Source: Lutibacter oricola
GTDB taxonomy: Bacteria > Bacteroidota > Bacteroidia > Flavobacteriales > Flavobacteriaceae
Direction of reading: 5' to 3'
Assembly (NCBI RefSeq): GCF_900106565.1
Contig: NZ_FNNJ01000003.1
Coordinates: forward strand, 248,001-312,000
DNA: 64,000 bases
A program made the position numbers and the translations under genes. Positions 8,953 through 17,557 of this stretch are shown piece after piece. Position 1 is the first letter of the stretch. Each line of letters opens with the position of its first letter. Below the pieces are notes generated by a model. It did no database searches, was not told where the DNA came from, and was given only the letters and a program-made list of their open reading frames with translations.

Positions 8953-9204
8953 AATAATTTAATTTTTATTTTAAAGTTAATAATTAAATAACAGAGGATA
9001 CAATTTTTTTTAACTAATTGTTTGATAACGTGGAGAACTTGCGCATTTAAACTAAAAAGGAGTAAGATTGTGAGGTGTTTTTGGATACGAATAGTTGATT
9101 TATATAATTTAAAAGTTTAACAGTAATTAGTTTTAAATAGGTTTGTTTAAATATTGTGAAAAATTTGATTATATTTATTTTTTTACGAATTAAATAAAAT
9201 TTTT

Positions 9205-10389
9205 ATGAGCATATTTTCGAATAAGAAAATGTTTTTTTTTAAAAACATTATTTTTATATTTTTAGTTTCTTTTTCTTTATCGGCACAAGTTAAAAACGTT
9301 GTTGTAAGTGGTTTAATTACAGATGGTACCGACTTTCCTTTACCGTATGTTGCTGTAGGAATTGTAGGTAAAAATATAGGAACCACCACTACGGAAGATG
9401 GACAGTTTTTATTTAATGTATCTAAAAGTGAATTACAAGATAGTTTATATGTTTCTTACTTAGGTTTTCATTCACATAAAGTAAAAATTGAAGACTATTT
9501 AGCGCTTGAAGAAAAAAAAATAATTCTTAAAGAAGATGTAGTAGCGTTAGATGATGTAGAAATTTTAGCGCCAATTACATATATTACCAATGCATTAAAA
9601 AGGCTTAAAGAAAATACGCTATATCAACCTCATTTAACTGAGTTTTTATTTAGAAGAGCAGCAACTGAAGAAGGTAAATCGAAATTTTTTGTAGAAAACT
9701 ATATAAAAGTAAAAGATCGTGGGCCAGCTTCTTTTCCTGGACAAATTCAAGTTGTAGAAGCTAGAAAATCTGCAGATTACAGAAGTTGGAAAAGAGAGCA
9801 GTGGAGACACTCAATATTGAGTATGTATGATGTAAATCCATTACGTCCACAGGAATCTATGCATAAAAGAAATTTAAAAAAATTTAATTGGAAAAAAGTT
9901 GATGATACATCATACGAAGGTGAAGATGTTGTAATTTTAGAAGGTAGAAATCCAAAAGTTAACTGGGAACGTATTAAACTATATATTGGAATTGACACCT
10001 ATAAGGTTTATAAAATAGAACGTGGTAGAGCAGTTTTTATTTATAAAAAACATAAAAGTGGAAAATTGCATTTAAGTTATTTCCGTAACCACTGGAGTTT
10101 TCCAAAAGATAAAATTCCTAAACATCTTTTAGGTACAACTGCAGAAAGCCTAAATTACCGTTTAGAAGCCTTTGTTTATAATGTAGAAACCGAAGACAAG
10201 AAAAAAATGAGAGTTAGAGAATATGGAAAGGAAAAAGATATGGGAACGTTAGATTTACCGTACAATCCTGATTTTTGGAAAAACTTAAATTTACCACCTG
10301 ATACTAAATTCTACAAACGAATAAAGTCAGAACTAGAAGGCTTATTTGGTGTTTCATTAGAACTTCAATACGAACTTTCTAATAAATAA
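9205..10389 (+). CDS. Carboxypeptidase-like regulatory domain protein
   Basis: A 394-residue exported protein. After a signal peptide (about residues 10-28) comes a CarboxypepD_reg-like beta-sandwich, about residues 30-110 (VVVSGLITDGTDFPLPYVAVGIV, GTTTTEDGQFLF, VSYLGFHSHKV). This is the domain found at the N-termini of many Bacteroidota outer-membrane proteins. The remaining 280 residues are tyrosine- and lysine-rich, without catalytic motifs I can name. There is no TonB barrel. A second in-frame ATG follows 11 codons later, so the start is uncertain. The DUF2721 gene follows 17 bases downstream. Confidence 0.75.
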   Translation: MSIFSNKKMFFFKNIIFIFLVSFSLSAQVKNVVVSGLITDGTDFPLPYVAVGIVGKNIGTTTTEDGQFLFNVSKSELQDSLYVSYLGFHSHKVKIEDYLALEEKKIILKEDVVALDDVEILAPITYITNALKRLKENTLYQPHLTEFLFRRAATEEGKSKFFVENYIKVKDRGPASFPGQIQVVEARKSADYRSWKREQWRHSILSMYDVNPLRPQESMHKRNLKKFNWKKVDDTSYEGEDVVILEGRNPKVNWERIKLYIGIDTYKVYKIERGRAVFIYKKHKSGKLHLSYFRNHWSFPKDKIPKHLLGTTAESLNYRLEAFVYNVETEDKKKMRVREYGKEKDMGTLDLPYNPDFWKNLNLPPDTKFYKRIKSELEGLFGVSLELQYELSNK

Positions 10390-10406
10390 CAAGGGATAAA
10401 TTAAAT

Positions 10407-10814
10407 ATGGAAGAACTTACGTTAACTACTCCAGCACTTTTATTTTCTGCAATATCATTAATAATGCTAGCATATACTAATAGATTTTTGGCGTATGCAG
10501 CTGTTATTAGAAATTTACATGCAGTATACTTAGAAAGAAAAGACAAATCTATTTTACCACAAATTAAAAACCTTAAATTAAGAGTTAATTTAACTCGTTG
10601 GATGCAAATATTTGGTATTTCCAGCCTGCTTTTATGTGTGTTAACAATGTTTCTTATATACATAAATCAACACATTGTAGCAGTTTGGATTTTTGGAACA
10701 GCTTTAATATTTCTTATAATATCATTAGCCCTGTTAATAAAAGAAATTCAAATTTCAGCACAAGCATTAAATTTTCATATCAGTGATATTGAAAATCATT
10801 TAAAGAAAAAATAA
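10407..10814 (+). CDS. DUF2721 family membrane protein
   Basis: A 135-residue protein with three predicted membrane helices (about residues 7-30, 68-88 and 92-112) and a basic C-terminal tail. The N-terminal LTTPALLFSAISLIMLAYTNRF, with the following RFLAYAAVIRNLH segment, is the DUF2721 signature. Function of the family is unknown. It follows the CarboxypepD_reg-like gene closely and is convergent with the hotdog gene, with no gap between the two stops and no clear terminator. Confidence 0.75.
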   Translation: MEELTLTTPALLFSAISLIMLAYTNRFLAYAAVIRNLHAVYLERKDKSILPQIKNLKLRVNLTRWMQIFGISSLLLCVLTMFLIYINQHIVAVWIFGTALIFLIISLALLIKEIQISAQALNFHISDIENHLKKK

Positions 10815-11216
10815 CTAATTTTTATCTAAAATATGCTTATCTAAAACAAAACAAGTAAAATTACCTTCAAAAACTAGTTCGCTTTTTTGATTTGTAACAT
10901 TTACAAGTACAGTTGTTTTTTTGCCACTTGTTTCATTAACTTCGGCAATAGCTGTTAATTCATCGTTAAGTATTACAGGTTTTAAGTACTTAGTTTCTGC
11001 TTTTCCTAAAACAACAGTAGGTTCATTAATAGCTACCATTGCAGCATAATCTGCCAAACCAAAAGTAAAACTGCCGTGAGCTAAATTATAAGTATCAACA
11101 ACCATATCTTCAGTTATTGTTAAAGTTACTTTAGCACTTTTTTCTGAAATTGATATAACCGTACCAACTAGTTTTTTTGAAGCTAACAAATGTGTATTTT
11201 GTTTTAAAGAAGTCAT
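10815..11216 (-). CDS. PaaI/hotdog-fold thioesterase-like protein
   Basis: A 133-residue hotdog-fold protein. The central HGSFTFGLADYAAMVAINEP segment (around residues 48-67) matches the catalytic and CoA-binding helix of PaaI-type thioesterases, which hydrolyse acyl-CoA thioesters. The rest alternates beta strands as expected (KYLKPVILNDELTAIAEV, GKKTTVLVNVTNQ). The substrate cannot be inferred. It is divergent from the CatA-like gene. Confidence 0.75.
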   Translation of the reverse strand: MTSLKQNTHLLASKKLVGTVISISEKSAKVTLTITEDMVVDTYNLAHGSFTFGLADYAAMVAINEPTVVLGKAETKYLKPVILNDELTAIAEVNETSGKKTTVLVNVTNQKSELVFEGNFTCFVLDKHILDKN

Positions 11217-11322
11217 TATTATAAAGCCTTATTTTAGAATTGAATTGCGAATTTCTTTTTTTTTGAATTAAGAATGAAACTAAATTAATTTGTTTGTATT
11301 TTTAACTTTTGAAACTAAACTT

Positions 11323-11952
11323 ATGAAAGAAATTAATATTGAAAATTGGAATAGAAAAAATCAATTTGAATTTTTTAAAAATTACGAAGATCCTTTTTTT
11401 AATGTTACAGCAACTTTAGATGTAACCAATTTATACAACCACTGTAAAAAGAATAATTTATCGTTTTTTTTGGCAGGTTTGTATACTGCAAACCAAGCAA
11501 TGAATTCAATTCCTGCTTTTAGACTACGTTTAAAAGAAGGAAAAATTGTTCAGTTTGATAAAGTTCATATCGATTCTACAGTATTAAATGAAGACAATAC
11601 TTTTTCATTTTGTCATTTTGAAACAGCACCAACTTTTTTGGAGTTTATGCAAAACGGAGAAAAAGTATTATTTGATCATAAAAATGGAATTGTAGAAAAT
11701 TCTCACGTATACGATTTAGATGTGGCGCACAGTACAACAATACCTTGGATATCTATTACAAGTATAAAACATGCACGTAATGGAAACGAGAAAAATATTG
11801 GGATTCCTAAAATTGTATTTGGTAAATATTACCAAGAAAACGACCAAAAGATAATGCCTTTTTCTGTTGAAGTGCACCACGCATTAATGGATGGAATTCA
11901 TGTTGGGTTATTGTTTCAAAAAATGCAAGAATTTATAAATGAACTAGAATAG
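11323..11952 (+). CDS. CatA-like O-acetyltransferase
   Basis: A 209-residue protein, close to the usual length of trimeric chloramphenicol acetyltransferases. The catalytic HHxxxDG motif is present as HHALMDG about 25 residues from the end. The N-terminal WNRKNQFEFFKNYEDPFFNVT segment matches CatA proteins. Catalysis would move acetyl from acetyl-CoA to a hydroxyl. Many flavobacterial genomes carry such a chromosomal copy, so resistance should not be assumed; the natural substrate is unknown. I start at the second in-frame ATG because homologous sequence begins at MKEINIENW. Confidence 0.82.
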   Translation: MKEINIENWNRKNQFEFFKNYEDPFFNVTATLDVTNLYNHCKKNNLSFFLAGLYTANQAMNSIPAFRLRLKEGKIVQFDKVHIDSTVLNEDNTFSFCHFETAPTFLEFMQNGEKVLFDHKNGIVENSHVYDLDVAHSTTIPWISITSIKHARNGNEKNIGIPKIVFGKYYQENDQKIMPFSVEVHHALMDGIHVGLLFQKMQEFINELE

Positions 11953-12031
11953 ATTTCTTTTATTTAAGAATAATTTTATAGTATTAATAAATTATAGTTT
12001 TCTTACTATGTTGTGTTAAATTTACATTGTA

Positions 12032-12685
12032 ATGAAAATTAAAGAACTCATAATTTATACTAGTAAACTAAATCTACAAATAGATTTTTATACAACTGTT
12101 TTAGAATTACCTATAACAATTTCAACACCAGAATCTACAAGTTTTAAAATAGGAGAGTCTATACTTACTTTAAAGTACAGGAAAAACACAACACCATATC
12201 ATTTTGCATTAAACATTCCATCAAATAAAGAGAAAGAAGCATTATATTGGTTAAAAGAGCGTGTAGATATTTTAGGTTTTGATACTAAAGAAATTATCGA
12301 CTTTTCTAGTTGGAATGCCAAGGCAATTTATTTTTACGATTTAGATAACAATATAGTTGAATTTATAGCTCGAAAAAATTTAAACATAAATTCAGAAGAA
12401 AAATTTACAGCAAAATCTATACTAAATATTAGTGAAGTTGGTATAGCCTCAACAAATATTGAGTCTACTTTTAATAAAGTAAATTTAATTGATAATATTG
12501 AAGTTTATAGTGGCGATTTTATAAAGTTTTGTGCTTTAGGAAACGAAAATGGATTGTTTATTTTATCGAATAATAAATTGAGAAAATGGTTTCCTACGGG
12601 AGATCAAATTTATCAATCTGACTTTGTAGTAAAGGGAGACTTTAATTTTGAGTTTAAAAATGGAGAAATAATTGAAATAATGTAA
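12032..12685 (+). CDS. VOC family protein (glyoxalase/bleomycin-resistance fold)
   Basis: A 217-residue protein. The first half is a VOC module: LIIYTSKLNLQIDFYTTVLELP, then FYDLDNNIVEFIAR, where the late glutamate is a typical metal ligand. The second half (GIASTNIESTFNKVNLID onward) looks like a diverged second module. VOC enzymes use a metal for isomerisation, dioxygenation or ring opening; the reaction here is not clear. A TAAATTTA -7-like element at 12017-12024 ends only 7 bases before the ATG, so the mRNA may have almost no leader. Confidence 0.72.
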   Translation: MKIKELIIYTSKLNLQIDFYTTVLELPITISTPESTSFKIGESILTLKYRKNTTPYHFALNIPSNKEKEALYWLKERVDILGFDTKEIIDFSSWNAKAIYFYDLDNNIVEFIARKNLNINSEEKFTAKSILNISEVGIASTNIESTFNKVNLIDNIEVYSGDFIKFCALGNENGLFILSNNKLRKWFPTGDQIYQSDFVVKGDFNFEFKNGEIIEIM

Positions 12686-12710
12686 ATTTGTTTCATACAA
12701 AAAATAGAAT

Positions 12711-13469
12711 ATGAAGATTGTAATATCACCAGCCAAATCATTAGATTACGAAACAAAAGTTCCAACAACAGAATTTACTGAAGGAATATTTTTAAATGAA
12801 GCTGAAAAGTTAAGCGGAGTTTTAAAAAAGAAATCACCAAAAAAGTTATCAGAATTAATGCATATTTCTGATAAATTAGGAGAGTTAAATTGGCAAAGAA
12901 ATCAAGATTGGCAATTACCATTTACAATAAATAATGCTAAGCAAGCAGTATTTGCTTTTAAAGGCGATGTATATGTTGGATTGGATGCATACTCACTTTC
13001 AGAAGAAAAAATTAAGCAACTTCAACAAAAATTAAGAATATTATCTGGACAATACGGAGTATTAAAACCTTTAGATTTAATGCAACCATATCGATTAGAA
13101 ATGGGAACAAAATTAAAAGTTGGTGCTAAAGAAAACTTATACCAATATTGGGGTACTAAAGTTACCGATGCTTTAAATGAAGAATTAGAAGAAAATGAAG
13201 TTTTTGTAAACCTAGCAAGTAACGAGTATTTTAAAGTTGTAAAACCAAAACAATTAAATGCAGAAATTGTAACTCCAGTTTTTAAAGATTATAAAAATGG
13301 AAAATTAAAGGTTATTTCATTTTTTGCAAAAAAGGCAAGAGGTTTAATGGTGCGCTATATAATAGATAATAATATTGAAAACACTGAAGATTTAAAAAAG
13401 TTTAATTACGATGGTTATGCCTTTGATGATAACCTTTCTAAAGGGCACGAGTTAGTTTTTACCCGTTAA
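12711..13469 (+). CDS. yaaA: Peroxide stress protein YaaA (DUF328)
   Basis: A 252-residue protein matching the YaaA family over its full length. It shows MKIVISPAKSLDYE at the N-terminus, the ALxGDVYxGLDAxxL-like segment FKGDVYVGLDAYSLS, LSGQYGVLKPLDLMQPYRLEMG, and YIIDNNIENTEDLKKFNYDGY near the end. In E. coli YaaA lowers intracellular iron during peroxide stress and binds DNA. The gene follows the VOC gene by 25 bases. No terminator is seen before the candidate leader region downstream. Confidence 0.93.
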   Translation: MKIVISPAKSLDYETKVPTTEFTEGIFLNEAEKLSGVLKKKSPKKLSELMHISDKLGELNWQRNQDWQLPFTINNAKQAVFAFKGDVYVGLDAYSLSEEKIKQLQQKLRILSGQYGVLKPLDLMQPYRLEMGTKLKVGAKENLYQYWGTKVTDALNEELEENEVFVNLASNEYFKVVKPKQLNAEIVTPVFKDYKNGKLKVISFFAKKARGLMVRYIIDNNIENTEDLKKFNYDGYAFDDNLSKGHELVFTR

Positions 13470-13485
13470 TATAAATTTTTTAAAA

Positions 13486-13763
13486 TTGTATTGTTTTTTT
13501 ATATATGTTTGTAGCGTTATTTTTAATTAGCGTTGAAAAGTATATGTTTTTTCGGTCGTAACTTTTTTATTAAGAAGTTTTTAGGTTACTATGTGTTTTG
13601 GAAGCACAACGAAAAATTAAGACAAAAGACAACTTCTAACAACTTCATGTTTAAAATTTATAACCCACTTCAGGTTGTAAGTTTACGCAATGTGTATTTA
13701 GATTTACGAGTTTAGATATTTATTTAAAAAATAGATGTCAGTCTAACTATAGACTGTTTTTTT
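13486..13763 (+). ncRNA. Candidate leader RNA ahead of the polyamine operon
   Basis: The 317 bases between yaaA and speA hold no convincing protein gene; one 60-codon frame with a TTG start looks spurious. A -7-like TATGTTTG lies at 13504-13511, with TTG at 13486-13488 (spacer 15, short). Inside is a 7-bp hairpin with a GU pair, TGTGTTT-TGG-AAGCACA (about 13591-13607). The stretch ends in a terminator-like hairpin 24 bases before the speA start. This could be a regulatory leader, a small RNA, or simply the yaaA trailer. Inference from layout only. Confidence 0.35.
13739..13763 (+). terminator. Terminator-like hairpin before speA
   Basis: CAGTCTA (13739-13745), loop ACTA, TAGACTG (13750-13756), followed by seven T. 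It is a typical intrinsic terminator shape and sits just ahead of the speA start codon. It may end yaaA transcripts or control read-through into the operon. Confidence 0.65.
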
Positions 13764-13786
13764 ATGTTTTTAAATAAATATTTGAA

Positions 13787-15184
13787 ATGAATACTAAGTA
13801 TATAGATTTAATAAATCAAACATTCGATTTTCCACAGGAAGAATTTAAAATAGACAAAAGCAAACAATTACATTTCCATAATATAAATACTATGGAATTA
13901 GTAAAACAATTTGGTACGCCTTTAAAGTTTACTTATTTACCTAAAATTAGCGAGAATATTCAATTAGCAAAAAGTTGGTTTAAATTCTCAATGAAAAAAC
14001 ATAAGTATAAAGCTAAATACCATTATTGCTACTGTACAAAAAGTTCTCATTTTAAACATGTTTTAAATGAAGCTTTAAATAATGAGATTCATATTGAAAC
14101 ATCATCTGCAATTGATATAGATATTGTTGAAAATTTAAAAAATGATGGTAAAATAACAGAGAAAACGTACATACTTTGTAATGGTTTTAAAAGAGATGAA
14201 TATGTTCAAAAAATTCAAGGTTTAATTCAATCTGGACATAAAAACTGTATTCCTATTATAGATAATTATGAAGAAATAGGTTTGTTAACTTCAGGAATTA
14301 GAAAAAAAATTAATGTTGGAATTAGAATTGCTTCAGAAGAAGAACCAAAATTTGAATTTTATACTTCAAGATTGGGCATTGGTTATAAAAATATAGTAGA
14401 TTTTTATAGAAGAGATATCAAAGAAAATAAAAAAGTAAACTTAAAAATGTTACACTTTTTTATAAATACAGGAATAAAGGACAATGCCTATTATTGGAAT
14501 GAACTGAATAAATGTTTAAAGGTGTATATAAACCTTAAAAGAATTTGTCCAACATTAGATAGTTTAAATATTGGTGGAGGTTTTCCAATAAAAAACTCAT
14601 TAGGTTTTGATTATGATTATGAGTATATGATTGATGAAATTATATCTCAAATAAAATTAGCTTGTGATGAAGCAGAAGTTCAAGTACCACATATTTTTAC
14701 AGAATTTGGAAGTTACACAGTAGGTGAAAGCGGTGGGGCATTATACAAAGTTTTATATCAAAAAAAGCAGAACGATAGAGAGCGTTGGAATATGATTAAC
14801 TCTTCATTTATTACAACTTTACCAGATAGCTGGTCGATAAATAAACGTTTTGTAATGCTCCCTTTAAATAGGTGGGATGATACTTACGAGCGTGTGTTGT
14901 TAGGTGGTTTAACTTGCGATAGTGATGATTATTATAATTCAGAACAGCATATGAATGCCATTTATTTGCCAGTTTATAAGGAAGAAAAACCGCTTTACAT
15001 AGGTTTTTTTAATACAGGTGCATACCAAGAAACAATAGGAGGTTATGGAGGTTTACAACATTGTTTAATTCCTCAGCCAAAACATATTATTATTTCAAAA
15101 AATAGTGAAGGTAATTTAGAGTATAAAGTATTTAAAGAAAAGCAAACACCAACCGATTTTTTAAAAATATTAGGTTATGAATAA
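13787..15184 (+). CDS. speA: Arginine decarboxylase, biosynthetic (alanine racemase fold)
   Basis: A 465-residue PLP enzyme that converts arginine to agmatine. Features are the lysine-bearing strand YCYCTKSSHF near residue 85, HIETSSAIDID, the phosphate loop LNIGGGFP near residue 263, the late catalytic-cysteine motif TCDSDD, and YIGFFNTGAYQ with its substrate and PLP residues. It is shorter than the 630-660-residue E. coli SpeA and lacks its large insertion, as in Bacteroidota homologues. It overlaps speB by 8 bases, and both are followed by a deoxyhypusine-synthase-like gene, giving a polyamine operon. Confidence 0.9.
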   Translation: MNTKYIDLINQTFDFPQEEFKIDKSKQLHFHNINTMELVKQFGTPLKFTYLPKISENIQLAKSWFKFSMKKHKYKAKYHYCYCTKSSHFKHVLNEALNNEIHIETSSAIDIDIVENLKNDGKITEKTYILCNGFKRDEYVQKIQGLIQSGHKNCIPIIDNYEEIGLLTSGIRKKINVGIRIASEEEPKFEFYTSRLGIGYKNIVDFYRRDIKENKKVNLKMLHFFINTGIKDNAYYWNELNKCLKVYINLKRICPTLDSLNIGGGFPIKNSLGFDYDYEYMIDEIISQIKLACDEAEVQVPHIFTEFGSYTVGESGGALYKVLYQKKQNDRERWNMINSSFITTLPDSWSINKRFVMLPLNRWDDTYERVLLGGLTCDSDDYYNSEQHMNAIYLPVYKEEKPLYIGFFNTGAYQETIGGYGGLQHCLIPQPKHIIISKNSEGNLEYKVFKEKQTPTDFLKILGYE

Positions 15185-16115
15185 TAAAACTTATGCAGGA
15201 ATACCTGCTGATTACGCAAAAATAGAAACATCTAAGGTTGTTTTAATTCCAGTTCCTTATGATGGAACAAGTACCTGGCAAAAAGGAGCTGATAAAGGTC
15301 CAAAAGCATTTTTAGAAGCTTCTGAAAATATGGAACTATATGATATAGAAACAAATACTGAAGTTTATAAAAACGGTATTTATTTGGCTAATGAAGTTAT
15401 TGAAAATGAATCGCCAGAAAAAATGGTAGATGCTGTACACAAAATAACAAAATCATATATTCAAAAGAATAAATTTGTTACTCTATTTGGAGGAGAACAT
15501 TCAATATCAATAGGTTCAATTAGAGCTTTTAATGAATGTTTTGATAATTTAACAGTGGTGCAAATTGATGCTCATGCAGATTTAAGAAAAGAATACGAAG
15601 GTTCAACTTGTAATCACGCATGTGCTGTTTATGAAGCTAGTCAAAACACAAACCTAATACAAGTTGGTATTAGAAGTATGGATGTTATTGAAACTACTGT
15701 AATGGATAAAGAAAAAGTGTTTTTTGCTCATGATCTTGCAACTGATGATTATTGGATGGATAATGCAGTTGACTTGATGACAGGAAATGTTTTTTTAACT
15801 ATAGATTTAGATGCTTTTGATCCTTCTATAATGCCTTCAACAGGTACACCTGAGCCAGGAGGACTTTTTTGGTACGAAACCCTAGAGTTTTTAAAGAAGA
15901 TTTTTGACGAAAAAAACGTTGTAGGTTTTGATATTGTTGAATTGTGTCCAAATGAAAGTGAAAAATCATCAGATTTTCTAGCTGCAAAATTATACTACAA
16001 AATGTTAAGCTATAAATTTAGTAATAATGAAGATGATTCAGATTTTGATGAAACTGATAATAGGTTAGTGTCAAAAAGTAAAAACTCAAAATTTCAAGAT
16101 GAAGATTATGAATAA
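15177..16115 (+). CDS. speB: Agmatinase (ureohydrolase)
   Basis: A 312-residue ureohydrolase that would hydrolyse agmatine to putrescine and urea. All manganese ligand motifs are intact: GGEHSISIG, DAHADLR and DLDAFDPSIMPSTGTPEPGG. The protein has an acidic serine-rich C-terminal tail (about residues 280-312) beyond the usual core. It is translationally coupled on both sides: 8 bases of overlap with speA, and 8 bases with the downstream gene. The alternative, arginase, is less likely next to an arginine decarboxylase. Confidence 0.9.
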   Translation: MNNKTYAGIPADYAKIETSKVVLIPVPYDGTSTWQKGADKGPKAFLEASENMELYDIETNTEVYKNGIYLANEVIENESPEKMVDAVHKITKSYIQKNKFVTLFGGEHSISIGSIRAFNECFDNLTVVQIDAHADLRKEYEGSTCNHACAVYEASQNTNLIQVGIRSMDVIETTVMDKEKVFFAHDLATDDYWMDNAVDLMTGNVFLTIDLDAFDPSIMPSTGTPEPGGLFWYETLEFLKKIFDEKNVVGFDIVELCPNESEKSSDFLAAKLYYKMLSYKFSNNEDDSDFDETDNRLVSKSKNSKFQDEDYE

Positions 16116-17082
16116 TAAAGGAGCAATTTCTCAATTTATAGAAAAGTATTACCTGCATTTTAACTCAGCAACAGTTGTTGATGCTGCAAAGGCTTACGAA
16201 AGTCAATTAGCTAACGGGTCAAAAATGTTAGTTTCTTTGGCAGGAGCAATGAGTACAGCAGAAATAGGTAAAATATTTGCTGAAGTAATTAGACAAGATA
16301 AAGTGCATATAATATCTTGTACAGGAGCAAATTTAGAGGAAGATATCATGAATTTAGTGGCGCATTCTCATTATAAAAGAGTGCCAGAATATCGTGATTT
16401 AACACCTCAAGATGAATGGAAACTATTAGAAAAAGGGTTAAATAGAGTTACAGATACCTGTATTCCTGAAGAAGAAGCATTTAGACGTTTACAAGATCAT
16501 ATTTTTGAAATATGGAAAGACGCTGAAAATAAAGGAGAGCGTTATTTTCCACATGAATTTATGTATAAATTATTACTTTCAGGAGTTTTAGAGCAGTACT
16601 ATGAAATTGATCCAAAAAATAGTTGGATGTTAGCCGCAGCTAAAGCCAATTTACCAATAATTGTTCCAGGTTGGGAAGATAGTACTATGGGAAATATTTT
16701 TGCTTCATATGTATTAAAAGGAGAGTTAAAAGCTTCTACAATGAAATCAGGAGTTGAGTATATGACTTTTTTGGCAGATTGGTATACAAATAATTCAGAA
16801 AACGGAATTGGGTTTTTTCAAATTGGAGGAGGAATTGCTGGAGATTTTCCAATTTGTGTTGTGCCAATGCTGTATCAAGATATGGAAAGAACTAATACAC
16901 CATTTTGGAGTTATTTTTGTCAAATATCAGATTCTACTACTAGTTATGGTTCCTATTCAGGTGCTGTTCCAAATGAAAAAATTTCTTGGGGGAAATTAGA
17001 TGTTGATACCCCAAAGTTTATTATTGAATCTGATGCTACTATTGTGGCACCTCTAATATTTGCTTATTTATTGGATATGTAA
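16108..17082 (+). CDS. Deoxyhypusine synthase-like protein, possible homospermidine synthase
   Basis: A 324-residue protein homologous to eukaryotic deoxyhypusine synthase. The NAD-binding segments are present (LAGAMSTAEIG, SCTGANLEED, VPGWEDSTMGN). The catalytic lysine region is retained as KISWGKLDVD, where this lysine matches the one that forms the enzyme-substrate imine in the human enzyme. Bacteria have no eIF5A. Studied bacterial homologues make homospermidine or related polyamines, which fits its place after speA and speB. I start at MNNKGAISQF; an ATG three codons earlier is possible. A bidirectional terminator follows. Confidence 0.85.
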   Translation: MNNKGAISQFIEKYYLHFNSATVVDAAKAYESQLANGSKMLVSLAGAMSTAEIGKIFAEVIRQDKVHIISCTGANLEEDIMNLVAHSHYKRVPEYRDLTPQDEWKLLEKGLNRVTDTCIPEEEAFRRLQDHIFEIWKDAENKGERYFPHEFMYKLLLSGVLEQYYEIDPKNSWMLAAAKANLPIIVPGWEDSTMGNIFASYVLKGELKASTMKSGVEYMTFLADWYTNNSENGIGFFQIGGGIAGDFPICVVPMLYQDMERTNTPFWSYFCQISDSTTSYGSYSGAVPNEKISWGKLDVDTPKFIIESDATIVAPLIFAYLLDM

Positions 17083-17095
17083 TTTTAAATAAAAA

Positions 17096-17116
17096 AAACC
17101 CGCAATTTGCGGGTTT
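17096..17116. terminator. Bidirectional terminator between the polyamine operon and DUF2853
   Basis: AAACCCGCA and TGCGGGTTT form a GC-rich 9-bp stem with a 3-base loop. A-run upstream and T-run downstream allow termination from both sides. Confidence 0.85.
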
Positions 17117-17144
17117 TTATTTTTTAAGAAGTATTGTATACTAA

Positions 17145-17480
17145 TTAGTATTTAGATTCTTGACCTAATTCTTTTACTAATAAATAATAAACAATAGCTC
17201 TATACTTGTTTCGGTTAGATTTTCCAACTTTTTCAATAACAGCTGCAATAGCTTCATCTAATTTAGGCCCGTTTTCTAAACCTAGTTTTTTAATTAAAAA
17301 GTTGTTTTTTACTGTGTCTAATTCTTTTTGATCAGATCCAGATACAGTTTCAGCATCAGCTTTATAGATAGATGGACCTAAACCTTTTGTAACTGCAGTT
17401 AATAAGTCTGCGTCAAAGCTTAATCCTAATTTGTCCATTTCAGCTTTATACTGTGCTAATTTTTCATCAAATTTACTCAT
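17145..17480 (-). CDS. DUF2853 family protein
   Basis: A 111-residue soluble, mostly helical protein. The pattern KLAQYKAEMDKLGLSFDADLL, then LGPSIYKADAETVSGSDQKEL and the conserved NRNKYRAIVYYLL near the C-terminus identify DUF2853. The family is of unknown function. The gene is monocistronic, with its own -7 element about 40 bases upstream and a shared terminator downstream. Confidence 0.85.
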   Translation of the reverse strand: MSKFDEKLAQYKAEMDKLGLSFDADLLTAVTKGLGPSIYKADAETVSGSDQKELDTVKNNFLIKKLGLENGPKLDEAIAAVIEKVGKSNRNKYRAIVYYLLVKELGQESKY

Positions 17481-17519
17481 GAGTAACGAATTTTTTTATT
17501 AATAATATATTCTATAATC

Positions 17520-17527
17520 CAAATATA
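17520..17527 (-). promoter_or_regulatory. -7 element upstream of DUF2853
   Basis: On the minus strand TATATTTG matches TAnnTTTG, 40 bases before the start codon. The -33 region is weak. Confidence 0.45.
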
Positions 17528-17557
17528 AAGAAATTAAACAGGTAAAACCAAATAAAT

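Noticed and set aside
13533-13715. 60-codon frame with TTG start between yaaA and speA
   Set aside because: No recognisable protein pattern, no start signal, and it lies in the candidate leader region.
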